Shown: piece by piece, positions 17,060 to 24,025 of the stretch
Layout: each line of letters opens with the position of its first letter
Numbering within the stretch: position 1 is the stretch's first letter
Origin: Clostridiales bacterium
GTDB taxonomy: Bacteria > Bacillota > Clostridia > Peptostreptococcales > Anaerovoracaceae
NCBI GenBank assembly: GCA_028725765.1
Contig: JAQYRL010000066.1
Coordinates: 1-45,277, forward strand
Reading direction: 5' to 3'
Length of the DNA: 45,277 bases
The notes under the pieces: generated by a model
The model's input: the letters and a program-made list of their open reading frames with translations, nothing else
What the model was told of the DNA's origin: nothing
Databases searched by the model: none
Program-made: the position numbers and the translations under genes

Positions 17060-17800
17060 ATGTTTAAAAATGATGATGTTACTATGTTCACGTCTAATCG
17101 AAAAAGTATATTCAAAGCATTAATCCTCGTAGCACTAATATTTTGTTGTGTAATGCTACCTGCATGTGCAAAGGGCAGCAACAAAAATGAGGCCACAGAT
17201 GCAGATAAGGACAGTGGCGATAAGGCTTCAACCAATGAGTGGGTGGAAGTAGAAAATGAGGATGAATATTCCGAGCTAATCGATGGGGATACTGACTTTG
17301 AAAACCTAAGGCGGACATTCCTATATTTAAATGAGCCTATAAATTCTGATGAAATAAAGAAATCTTTCGGAGATAGTGGAGGATTTCTGATTGTCATGAT
17401 ATATGGCAATCCTGATACGACTATTGATGATGTCCCTTATGATCAGATCCATTATGTTTATGGTATTGAAGAAATTAACAAGACGATATGCGGTATCACA
17501 AAGTTTAAATTTGAGAAAAATAAGACTTATTATGATGAAGACGGCTATAAAAGTTATACTGATGATGCAAATTACCATAATATTCTCATACGTACCGGAC
17601 ATATTCCAACGCGTAATATAGTGTTGAAAAATGGGCGGTATAATGATAAAATTTTGGAAATTAATTTTGAAGATAGAGATATGGGAAGTGTGGATCCTGA
17701 AGCTGAACCATTAAGTATCAAACCATGTCGAGCTATTTTCAAGAAAAATAAGAATGGAAAATTCACTCTGGATTCAATCAAGGCTACAGAGGATGAATAA
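17060..17800 (+). CDS. Putative lipoprotein of unknown function
   Basis: A 246-residue exported lipoprotein. The N-terminus has a basic region (NRKSIFK), a hydrophobic core and the lipobox LPAC with the lipid-accepting cysteine at C36. Maturation would place it on the outer face of the membrane. A polar Asn/Asp/Ser linker follows. The rest is a mixed, acidic domain with many Asp and Tyr residues (YYDEDGYKSYTDDANYH) that I cannot assign to a family. The start is ATG at 17060 because GGAG at 17049-17052 is seven bases upstream; an open extension to a TTG at 17027 lacks such a site. It is a single-gene unit between tRNA-Glu and thrC. Confidence 0.75.
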   Translation: MFKNDDVTMFTSNRKSIFKALILVALIFCCVMLPACAKGSNKNEATDADKDSGDKASTNEWVEVENEDEYSELIDGDTDFENLRRTFLYLNEPINSDEIKKSFGDSGGFLIVMIYGNPDTTIDDVPYDQIHYVYGIEEINKTICGITKFKFEKNKTYYDEDGYKSYTDDANYHNILIRTGHIPTRNIVLKNGRYNDKILEINFEDRDMGSVDPEAEPLSIKPCRAIFKKNKNGKFTLDSIKATEDE

Positions 17801-17861
17801 CTAAAATCAAAATTTTACATTTTGATACTGTTGAGCGTTCGTAGAAGATGATGTTATGATG

Positions 17862-17890
17862 TTGAATATTTATTTTTTGATATTTGATAT
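17862..17890 (+). promoter_or_regulatory. Possible promoter for thrC
   Basis: TTGAAT (17862-17867), 17 bases, TGATAT (17885-17890), 26 bases before the thrC start. The -10 box is imperfect and the region is AT-rich, so chance is possible. I saw no T-box or riboswitch fold in the short leader. Confidence 0.3.
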
Positions 17891-17916
17891 TGATTCGGAT
17901 GCTGGAGGAGATATTG

Positions 17917-19419
17917 ATGACAAAATATATAAGTACCAGGGGTGGTAGTGAGAAAATTTCAAGTGCAGCTGCGATAATAAAGGGTCTTGCATCAAACAAG
18001 GGGTTGTTTGTTCCAACCGAAATACCAAAACTTCCATTAACAATTGAAGAAATGGTTGGTAAGGATTATAAGGAAGTAGCATTTACTGTTTTAAAATCAT
18101 TTTTTGATGATTTTAGCGATGAAGAGTTGAGATACTGCGTAGATTCGGCATATGATGATAAATTTGATAAGGAAGAAATTGTTCCCATCGTTCAAGCTGG
18201 ATCAGCCCACTTTATCGAACTTTTTCACGGCAAAACAGCAGCGTTCAAGGATATCGCACTCAGCATTCTGCCATATCTTATGACTACAGCAATAAAAAAA
18301 GAGGGTATTGATAAAAAAATCTGTATACTGACAGCAACATCAGGAGATACGGGTAAGGCGGCGCTTGAGGGCTTTTCTGATGTTGAGGGAACAGAGATAG
18401 TAGTTTTTTATCCGTATAAGGCGGTTTCTAAGATACAGGAATTGCAAATGACGACCCAAGAAGGCAAAAACACTCATGTTTTTGCCATTAGGGGGAATTT
18501 TGACGATGCGCAGAGAGGCGTTAAATCTATTTTCACCGATCCAAGTTTCGCAGATGAGTTGTCGAAGAAAAATATTTTGTTGAGCTCAGCTAATTCAATT
18601 AATATTGGTAGACTTGTTCCTCAGGTTGCATATTACGTATATGCATATCTCAAATTGTTAGAGGAGAAGACTGTTAAAGCTGGTGAGCCAATGAATGTCG
18701 TTGTGCCAACGGGAAACTTCGGAAATATACTGGCTGCATATTACGCAAAAATGATGGGGATTCCGATTAGGACGTTCATTTGCGCTTCCAACAAAAATAA
18801 GGTTCTTACTGATTTTTTTGCAACAGGCGTATATGATGCAAATAGAGAATTTTATGTAACTAACTCACCATCCATGGATATTTTGATTTCGAGCAATTTA
18901 GAAAGACTGTTGTTTCATTTGAGTTTGGATGCTTACGGGGAACGAAACAAAGCAAGTGAGCATGTCGCAGGATTGATGACGGCCCTTGAAACAGATGGAA
19001 AATATGAGGTTTCAGAAGAAATCAAAAAGGAAATGGGGATGTTTGTAGGCGGATTTGTGGATCCTGAATTGACTCTAAAAACCATTCAATCGATGTATAA
19101 TAAGCATGAGTATTTGATGGATACTCATACAGCAGTCGCTTACGATGTATATTCGGAGTATAAAAAGCACGTATGTGACGATTTTGAGACTGTGATTGCA
19201 GCTACTGCTAGCCCATACAAATTCCCAGCATCGGTAGCAAAAGCTATTGGTATTGATGAGATGACGGATGATTTTGAATATCTTGATGAAATTAACAAAG
19301 TTACAGGAGTTAAAATCCCTAGCAGTTTTGCAGATTTAAAAGAAAGACCTGTGCTACACAATAGAGTAATAGAAAAAAATGAGATGAAGAATGTGATAAG
19401 GGAATCTTTGGACGTTTAA
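17917..19419 (+). CDS. thrC: Threonine synthase
   Basis: Pyridoxal-phosphate enzyme that converts O-phosphohomoserine to threonine. The protein has 500 residues, the length of the longer bacterial/yeast-type class. The N-terminal domain (STRGG, SNKGLFVPTEIPKLP) is typical. The PLP lysine is K111 in HGKTAAFKD. Cofactor phosphate binding is by TATSGDTGKAALEGF, followed by the characteristic VPTGNFGNILAAYYAKMMG. The C-terminal ATASPYKFP is also a family mark. The start at 17917 is fixed by GGAGGAG at 17904-17910, six bases upstream; an in-frame extension to TTG 17884 is unlikely. No hom or thrB gene is adjacent, so the pathway genes are scattered in this genome or lie elsewhere. Confidence 0.94.
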   Translation: MTKYISTRGGSEKISSAAAIIKGLASNKGLFVPTEIPKLPLTIEEMVGKDYKEVAFTVLKSFFDDFSDEELRYCVDSAYDDKFDKEEIVPIVQAGSAHFIELFHGKTAAFKDIALSILPYLMTTAIKKEGIDKKICILTATSGDTGKAALEGFSDVEGTEIVVFYPYKAVSKIQELQMTTQEGKNTHVFAIRGNFDDAQRGVKSIFTDPSFADELSKKNILLSSANSINIGRLVPQVAYYVYAYLKLLEEKTVKAGEPMNVVVPTGNFGNILAAYYAKMMGIPIRTFICASNKNKVLTDFFATGVYDANREFYVTNSPSMDILISSNLERLLFHLSLDAYGERNKASEHVAGLMTALETDGKYEVSEEIKKEMGMFVGGFVDPELTLKTIQSMYNKHEYLMDTHTAVAYDVYSEYKKHVCDDFETVIAATASPYKFPASVAKAIGIDEMTDDFEYLDEINKVTGVKIPSSFADLKERPVLHNRVIEKNEMKNVIRESLDV

Positions 19420-19531
19420 TGGGCGATCCAGGAGAACTCTAGTAGGATTAGATAAGAAGAATAGAAAAACAATTTAGGAGAGGGGGATAACCAATCTTGA
19501 CCCTCAAAAAAGAATGAATTTGGATTTTTTG

Positions 19532-19560
19532 TTGAAATTCGGTCATATGTATGATAGATT
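19532..19560 (+). promoter_or_regulatory. Possible promoter for tRNA-Ser
   Basis: TTGAAA (19532-19537), 17 bases, TAGATT (19555-19560), only 19 bases before the mature tRNA 5' end. The -35 box is good and the -10 box fair. Confidence 0.4.
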
Positions 19561-19579
19561 AATAAAAGTAATTTCGCAT

Positions 19580-19667
19580 GGAGGATTGACCGAGTGGCTA
19601 AGGAGCTTGATTGGAAATCAAGTAAGGTGTAACAGCCCCGTGGGTTCGAGTCCCATGTCCTCCGCCA
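19580..19667 (+). tRNA. tRNA-Ser (anticodon GGA)
   Basis: A complete 88-base class II tRNA with encoded CCA. The acceptor is GGAGGAT paired with GTCCTCC. The anticodon stem CTTGA/TCAAG holds loop TTGGAAA with anticodon GGA at 19613-19615. A long variable arm (GTAAGGTGTAACAGCCCC) is typical of tRNA-Ser. The T arm carries GGTTCGAGTCC. It reads TCC and TCT codons. A strong terminator follows 13 bases downstream. Confidence 0.95.
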
Positions 19668-19680
19668 TTACTGATAATAT

Positions 19681-19715
19681 AAAACGGTTGCAATCACTTG
19701 GTTACAACCGTTTTT
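19681..19715 (+). terminator. Rho-independent terminator of tRNA-Ser
   Basis: A 10-bp stem AAAACGGTTG / CAACCGTTTT (19681-19690 and 19705-19714) with a 14-base loop and a T run. The position directly after the tRNA is as expected. Confidence 0.85.
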
Positions 19716-19745
19716 ATTTTCTGAAAACTCAAATTGACAGCAACC

Positions 19746-19765
19746 GTGACAACAACCAGTGTCAC
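19746..19765. repeat. Short inverted repeat downstream of tRNA-Ser
   Basis: GTGACA (19746-19751) and TGTCAC (19760-19765) form a 6-bp inverted repeat with an 8-base spacer. A partial direct repeat of CAACCGTGAC/CAACCAGTG runs through it. It lies 60 bases before the proC promoter. It might be an operator or a trace of tRNA-linked integration; nothing else supports either. Confidence 0.35.
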
Positions 19766-19821
19766 AAAAGAATAGAATGCTAAAATAGTTTTAATAAATA
19801 TATTTTTGGCTATTATAGATA

Positions 19822-19830
19822 TGGTATAAT
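19822..19830 (+). promoter_or_regulatory. Extended -10 promoter for proC
   Basis: TGGTATAAT combines a perfect -10 hexamer with the TGn extension, 71 bases before the proC start. The -35 region is only AT-rich. It probably starts the proC to psd transcript. Confidence 0.55.
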
Positions 19831-19900
19831 AATTGTGATTCAATTTTGAACTTAAAGATTTTTGAAATTAACAACAACTTGGAACGAAAGGTAACTAATT

Positions 19901-20695
19901 ATGGATATAAAGAACATAAGAGTAGGCTTTATTGGATTTGGGAACATGGGCAAGGCGATTGCAAAAGGCCTGATTATAGCGGGAATGCCATCCAAAAATA
20001 TAACTGCCTGCGCCAGGGATTGGGATAAGCTTGTTAAAAATTGTGAGGAGATGAATACAATACCATGCAGAGATGTGTATGAGAGTGCATATTATTCAGA
20101 TCTTGTTTTTGTCGCAGTTAAGCCATACCAAGTTGAGTCTGTTTTGGAAGATTACAAAGAAGTACTCCAAGAAAAAGCCGTAATCTCAGTTGCAGCAGGT
20201 TTAGGCTTTGATTGGTATGAGGAATTCCTCGATGAAGGCACGCAACACCTCAGTATCATACCCAATACAGCTGTTGAGATTGGGTGCGGCGTTATTCTTA
20301 AGGAGAAGACTCACTCACTACAGGGTGAAATCCTCGAAAAGTCAGATGTTTTGTTGAAATCACTAGGCCATGTTGAGGAGGTCGATGGTGAACTGATGGA
20401 TGTAGCATCGGGAGTTTCTGGCTGCGGAGGTGCCTTTGTATATATGTTCCTTGAAGCGATGGCAGATGGTGCAGTTAAAAATGGACTCCCACGAAAGCTT
20501 GCATATAGGTTGGCGGCGGAGATGTTAGAGAGTGCGGGTGCTTTGTATTTGTCGACTGAAAAGCATCCGGGTGAACTCAAAGATGAAATTTGCAGCCCGA
20601 ACGGAACTACCATAAAAGGAGTTGCAGCATTGGAGTCTAATGCATTTAGAAGTGCTGTCATTCAAGCCATTGACTCTACCTTGCGAAAAGGGTGA
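19901..20695 (+). CDS. proC: Pyrroline-5-carboxylate reductase
   Basis: Last enzyme of proline synthesis, reducing pyrroline-5-carboxylate with NAD(P)H. The protein has 264 residues, normal length. The N-terminal Rossmann motif GFIGFGNMGKAIAKG is complete. VFVAVKPYQV and the ISVAAG segment follow. The C-terminal half holds the dimerisation helix bundle and the signature around SGCGGAFVYMFLEAMADGAVKNGLP, ending in HPGELKDEICSPNGTTIKG. AAAGG at 19887-19891 is nine bases before the ATG. It is the first gene of a tight run into membrane-lipid genes. The link to lipid metabolism looks positional, not functional. Confidence 0.95.
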   Translation: MDIKNIRVGFIGFGNMGKAIAKGLIIAGMPSKNITACARDWDKLVKNCEEMNTIPCRDVYESAYYSDLVFVAVKPYQVESVLEDYKEVLQEKAVISVAAGLGFDWYEEFLDEGTQHLSIIPNTAVEIGCGVILKEKTHSLQGEILEKSDVLLKSLGHVEEVDGELMDVASGVSGCGGAFVYMFLEAMADGAVKNGLPRKLAYRLAAEMLESAGALYLSTEKHPGELKDEICSPNGTTIKGVAALESNAFRSAVIQAIDSTLRKG

Positions 20696-20700
20696 AATTC

Positions 20701-21366
20701 ATGTATAATAAATTGTTGAGATTTAGGCGTTGGTATATGTCCAAGTTCTCAAAAATCCTACCGTGGTGGGCGTTTTTGCCATTAGTAGGATGTTTTGTTT
20801 TGAATGCTTTAGTATACTGGACAACCCAGTCGCTTATGGCCGATGCATATCATTATGACTTCACTCTGCCAATCGATCGTAAGATACCGGTTATTCCGTG
20901 GTGGGTTTCAATTTACATACTGAGTTATGCATTTTGGGCAATCAACTACATCTTAATAGCACGACAAAATAAACGCGCTTGTTATAGGCTTGTTTTTGCC
21001 GACTACTTCTCAAAGATAGTGTGTGGGATATTTTTTGTGATTATTCCTACAACAAATGTGAGGCCTGAGCTTATAGGTGGGGGCTTTTGGGAGTTTATGC
21101 TAAAATTCATTTATTATATGGATAGTCCAACGAACCTTTTCCCATCTATTCACTGCCTTGTAAGTTGGTTATGTGCTATAGGTCTTAGAGGTACACAAGT
21201 CTCAAATTGGTATAAGGTTTTTTCATATATATTTGCAATAGCAGTATGTGTTTCGACACAGCTTACCAAGCAACATTACATTGTTGATGTATTTGGTGGA
21301 ATTGCACTTGCTGAAATATCGCTTTTGCTTGGCGAATATTTTGTTAGAAAGAAGAATTTTACGTAG
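20701..21366 (+). CDS. PAP2-family membrane phosphatase / phosphotransferase
   Basis: A 221-residue integral membrane protein with about five to six membrane helices. The PAP2 phosphatase motifs are NLFPSIHCLVSW with H151 (active-site motif two) and STQLTKQHYIVDVFGG with H192 and D196 (motif three). Thr replaces the Arg of the classical SR motif, a form also seen in the PAP2_3/Aur1-like branch that handles lipid phosphates or transfers phospho-head groups. It probably acts on the outer side of the membrane on a phosphatidate-like lipid. The start at ATG 20701 is preferred over the GTG at 20692 because AAAAGGG (20686-20692) overlaps the GTG and is eight bases from 20701. It follows proC and precedes the flippase-like gene by four bases. 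Confidence 0.85.
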   Translation: MYNKLLRFRRWYMSKFSKILPWWAFLPLVGCFVLNALVYWTTQSLMADAYHYDFTLPIDRKIPVIPWWVSIYILSYAFWAINYILIARQNKRACYRLVFADYFSKIVCGIFFVIIPTTNVRPELIGGGFWEFMLKFIYYMDSPTNLFPSIHCLVSWLCAIGLRGTQVSNWYKVFSYIFAIAVCVSTQLTKQHYIVDVFGGIALAEISLLLGEYFVRKKNFT

Positions 21367-21370
21367 AATA

Positions 21371-22420
21371 ATGGGTTCCAAATCGTTCATGAAGAAATTT
21401 AAAAAAGTTCTTTTTAATGCAATTTTTCTTGCATTCTGTCTTGGAATTACGTTGTTTTATGTTTTTCATAATGAGGATGTCGATATAATCAAAGGTTATA
21501 TCAAGGATGCATATTGGTTTCTGTGGATAATTGGTTCAATCTGCGTACTGATGTTTATAATGGGCGAGTCCGTGATCTTCAAATATCTTTTGAGGGTCTT
21601 GGGGTATAAAACCAGCTTATGGAATTGTAGTCTATACTCCTTTGTTGGATTTTTCTTCTCATGTGTGACGCCGTCTGCTTCGGGAGGTCAACCTATGCAA
21701 GCGTGGTTTATGACCCGAGATGGCGTGCCTGTACAATTGTCGACATTGGCCCTATTGATTGTAACTATTAACTACAAATCAGTTCTGCTGATTTACGGAT
21801 TCGCTCTGATTATATTCAAGCCACCGGGAATTTACGGGATGCTCTCAGGAGCAATGCCTTGGATATACATAGGACTCTTCTTTAATTTTATGATTGTATG
21901 GTTTATGATTACTCTGGCAATCAAACCTAAATTTGCGGAAATGATTGTAATGTGGATTTTCAGCCAGCTATCAAAGATTTTTAAGAAGAGAAAGTTTTAC
22001 ATAATCGAAAAAAAAGCCGAAAGAGCTATGAGTGACTATGTAGTACGTTCAAAGAATTTAATGAAGCACAAGACACTCATGCTCAAGGTATTGGGCATTA
22101 CCTTTATACAGAGAACTATTCTGTTTTTCACGACATATCTTGTTATAGTCAGTTTTGGATTTACAGACATTGGCCCAGGAACAGCAACCTGGCTTCAAGG
22201 GCTAATTTCATTGTCTGTCGATATGCTTCCTTTGCCAGGCGGTATGGGGGCGAGCGAACATATTTTTAATTTGATTTTTAGACCTGTCTTGGGCAGCAAT
22301 CTCACAACGCCGGCGTTAATTGTCAGCAGAGGTCTTGCATACTATACACAGCTTATTATTTCAGCGATAATGACTGTTGTGGCATACATCGTAATTTTTG
22401 GAAGGAGACGTAAACAATAA
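21371..22420 (+). CDS. Lysylphosphatidylglycerol synthase-type (UPF0104/YbhN) membrane protein
   Basis: A 349-residue polytopic membrane protein with about eight helices, matching the flippase-like transmembrane domain of MprF and the stand-alone YbhN/AglD family. Recognisable family positions are the SxxTPSASGGQPMQAWFM segment, the SVDMLPLPGGMGASEHIF segment and a final helix before a basic tail. The aminoacyl-transferase domain of MprF is absent, so it probably moves or binds a lipid and does not lysinylate it. ATG 21371 follows the PAP2 stop by four bases. The open frame extends 41 codons upstream into the PAP2 gene, but that stretch is a shadow. The ribosome site is weak (AGAAGAA), suggesting coupling to the gene before. 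Confidence 0.85.
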   Translation: MGSKSFMKKFKKVLFNAIFLAFCLGITLFYVFHNEDVDIIKGYIKDAYWFLWIIGSICVLMFIMGESVIFKYLLRVLGYKTSLWNCSLYSFVGFFFSCVTPSASGGQPMQAWFMTRDGVPVQLSTLALLIVTINYKSVLLIYGFALIIFKPPGIYGMLSGAMPWIYIGLFFNFMIVWFMITLAIKPKFAEMIVMWIFSQLSKIFKKRKFYIIEKKAERAMSDYVVRSKNLMKHKTLMLKVLGITFIQRTILFFTTYLVIVSFGFTDIGPGTATWLQGLISLSVDMLPLPGGMGASEHIFNLIFRPVLGSNLTTPALIVSRGLAYYTQLIISAIMTVVAYIVIFGRRRKQ

Positions 22421-22421
22421 C

Positions 22422-23084
22422 ATGATTGGCGTATATAATTATACAGTTATTCTGACATATTTGAGTTTGGTGTCTGCAGCGACAGGCACGATGTTTGCTG
22501 TAAATGGGCACTACAGGATTGCACTTGTATGCCTTGCTCTGTCGGGCCTATTTGACATGTTTGATGGTAAGGTTGCAAGATGCAAAAAAGATAGGACTTT
22601 TGAAGAAAAAATGTTCGGGGTCCAGATTGATTCGCTATGTGATTGTGTAGCGTTCGGATTTTATCCTGCAATCTACTGCTACCTCATAGGAGTACAGGGA
22701 AAAGCGGGGATACTTGCAATTATTTTTTACGTTATTGCAGCGGTTATACGATTGGCATATTTTAATGTGATTGAAATATCAAAGCAGGCGGGCCAAGATG
22801 GTGGCACAAAATATTATCACGGTCTGCCAGTAACCTCTATTTCTGTTATTTTGCCGGTTGTTTTCCTGCTGAACTTTGTGACTTCCGACAAAGTTTTTTA
22901 TTGGATACTTGTTGCAACGCTTGTATGTACGGGGACAGCCTTCATATGGGATTTTAAATTCAGAAAACCAAATAACAAAGAACTTTTCGCACTGGTTGTA
23001 TTGGTTGCTGTCGTAATGCTTGCAAGTCTGCTATACAAAAAGTATATCCCAGCTTCTCCTGCCATTGAATTTGGGGAATTGTAA
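22422..23084 (+). CDS. pssA: CDP-diacylglycerol-serine O-phosphatidyltransferase
   Basis: Integral membrane CDP-alcohol phosphotransferase, 220 residues, about six helices. The signature is DG (48-49), AR (52-53), G66, D70 and D74. The spacing between AR and G is 12 residues, longer than the eight of the general consensus; I recall the same insertion in clostridial PssA proteins. The downstream neighbour psd supports serine as the head group. It makes phosphatidylserine from CDP-diacylglycerol and serine. The only ATG that fits the family N-terminus is at 22422. AAGGAG (22402-22407) is 14 bases away, longer than usual. The gene starts one base after the stop of the preceding gene. Confidence 0.88.
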   Translation: MIGVYNYTVILTYLSLVSAATGTMFAVNGHYRIALVCLALSGLFDMFDGKVARCKKDRTFEEKMFGVQIDSLCDCVAFGFYPAIYCYLIGVQGKAGILAIIFYVIAAVIRLAYFNVIEISKQAGQDGGTKYYHGLPVTSISVILPVVFLLNFVTSDKVFYWILVATLVCTGTAFIWDFKFRKPNNKELFALVVLVAVVMLASLLYKKYIPASPAIEFGEL

Positions 23085-23113
23085 TTTTAGGAATTGTAAT
23101 TTGAGGACAGATC

Positions 23114-23977
23114 ATGAAATATAAGGATCGACAAGGGAATATATTGGAAGATGACAAAATACAGGAATCCATTGTGCGATTTTTGTATGGCACATATCCT
23201 GGAGAGGGACTGTTGAAAATCCTGACTCACAAGGGGATATCAAAACTTGCAGGAACGCTTCTTTCAACGAAGATGTCTACTGCGCTTATCCCTTATTTTG
23301 TGAGACGCAATAATATCAAGGTAAGAGAATATGATATGTCAGGGCATAGGTCGTTCAATGATTTCTTTGCAAGAAGACTCTCAGTGGGCGCAAGGAATGT
23401 TGAATTAAATCCGGATTTATTGATTTCGCCCGCAGATTCAAAGGTTATGGTGTATAATTGTGACGAGAACGCTGAGTTTACAATAAAAGGATTAAAGTAT
23501 ATCTTTGCAGAACTGACGCAAAGCAAGAAACTTGCAGAAGTCTTTAAAGGCGGACAATTGCTTGTGTTCAGGCTGTCTGTAGATGATTATCATAGATACT
23601 GCTACGTAGACAGTGGAGATAAATCGCAAAACTATAGGATTCCCGGAATTCTTCATACTGTTAATCCTGTTGCATGCGAAAACACTCATGTATATAGAGA
23701 AAATGAGCGCGTAATATCCATGCTCAAAAGTGAGAACTTCGGCCTTATCATGATGATGGAGGTCGGAGCTATGATGGTTGGAAAAATCATAAACTATGAA
23801 GGCCCTACATATGTTCGGAAGGGTAAAGAAAAGGGACGATTCGAATTTGGTGGATCGACGATAATTATCGCACTTCGGAAGGGTGCTGCCGAAATTGATC
23901 ATGACATACTTCTGAACAGCCAGCAAGGACTAGAAACCAAGGTGAAGTATGGGGAGAGGATAGGGCGTAAAGTTTGA
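23114..23977 (+). CDS. psd: Phosphatidylserine decarboxylase proenzyme
   Basis: Converts phosphatidylserine to phosphatidylethanolamine. The 287-residue proenzyme has the self-cleavage motif GGST at about 246-249, where S248 becomes the pyruvoyl group. The conserved core includes FNDFFARRL, SPADSKV, SVDDYHRYCYVDSG, GILHTVNPVA and the GKIINYEGP segment. The length is closest to the type of Psd that pairs with clostridial PssA. GAGG precedes the ATG by about seven bases. With pssA it forms a complete phosphatidylethanolamine branch. Forty-eight bases separate it from the glycan cluster, without a visible terminator, so the two blocks may share transcripts. Confidence 0.93.
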   Translation: MKYKDRQGNILEDDKIQESIVRFLYGTYPGEGLLKILTHKGISKLAGTLLSTKMSTALIPYFVRRNNIKVREYDMSGHRSFNDFFARRLSVGARNVELNPDLLISPADSKVMVYNCDENAEFTIKGLKYIFAELTQSKKLAEVFKGGQLLVFRLSVDDYHRYCYVDSGDKSQNYRIPGILHTVNPVACENTHVYRENERVISMLKSENFGLIMMMEVGAMMVGKIINYEGPTYVRKGKEKGRFEFGGSTIIIALRKGAAEIDHDILLNSQQGLETKVKYGERIGRKV

Positions 23978-24025
23978 TGTGCGCTAATAGGTTGATTCGA
24001 CTGATTTTTTAGGTATTTTTTAATT

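Noticed and set aside
17806..17826. ATCAAAAT / ATTTTGAT hairpin after the lipoprotein gene
   Set aside because: The stem is purely AT-rich with no T tail; too weak to call a terminator.
17801..17916. T-box or riboswitch before thrC
   Set aside because: The leader is only about 115 bases and lacks the conserved T-box sequence and any terminator/antiterminator pair.
19514..19783. 89-codon frame across the tRNA-Ser
   Set aside because: It runs through the tRNA and its terminator; a shadow of structural RNA.
20692..20700. GTG start for the PAP2 gene overlapping the proC stop
   Set aside because: The only ribosome-site-like sequence (AAAAGGG) includes this GTG and is correctly spaced for the ATG at 20701.
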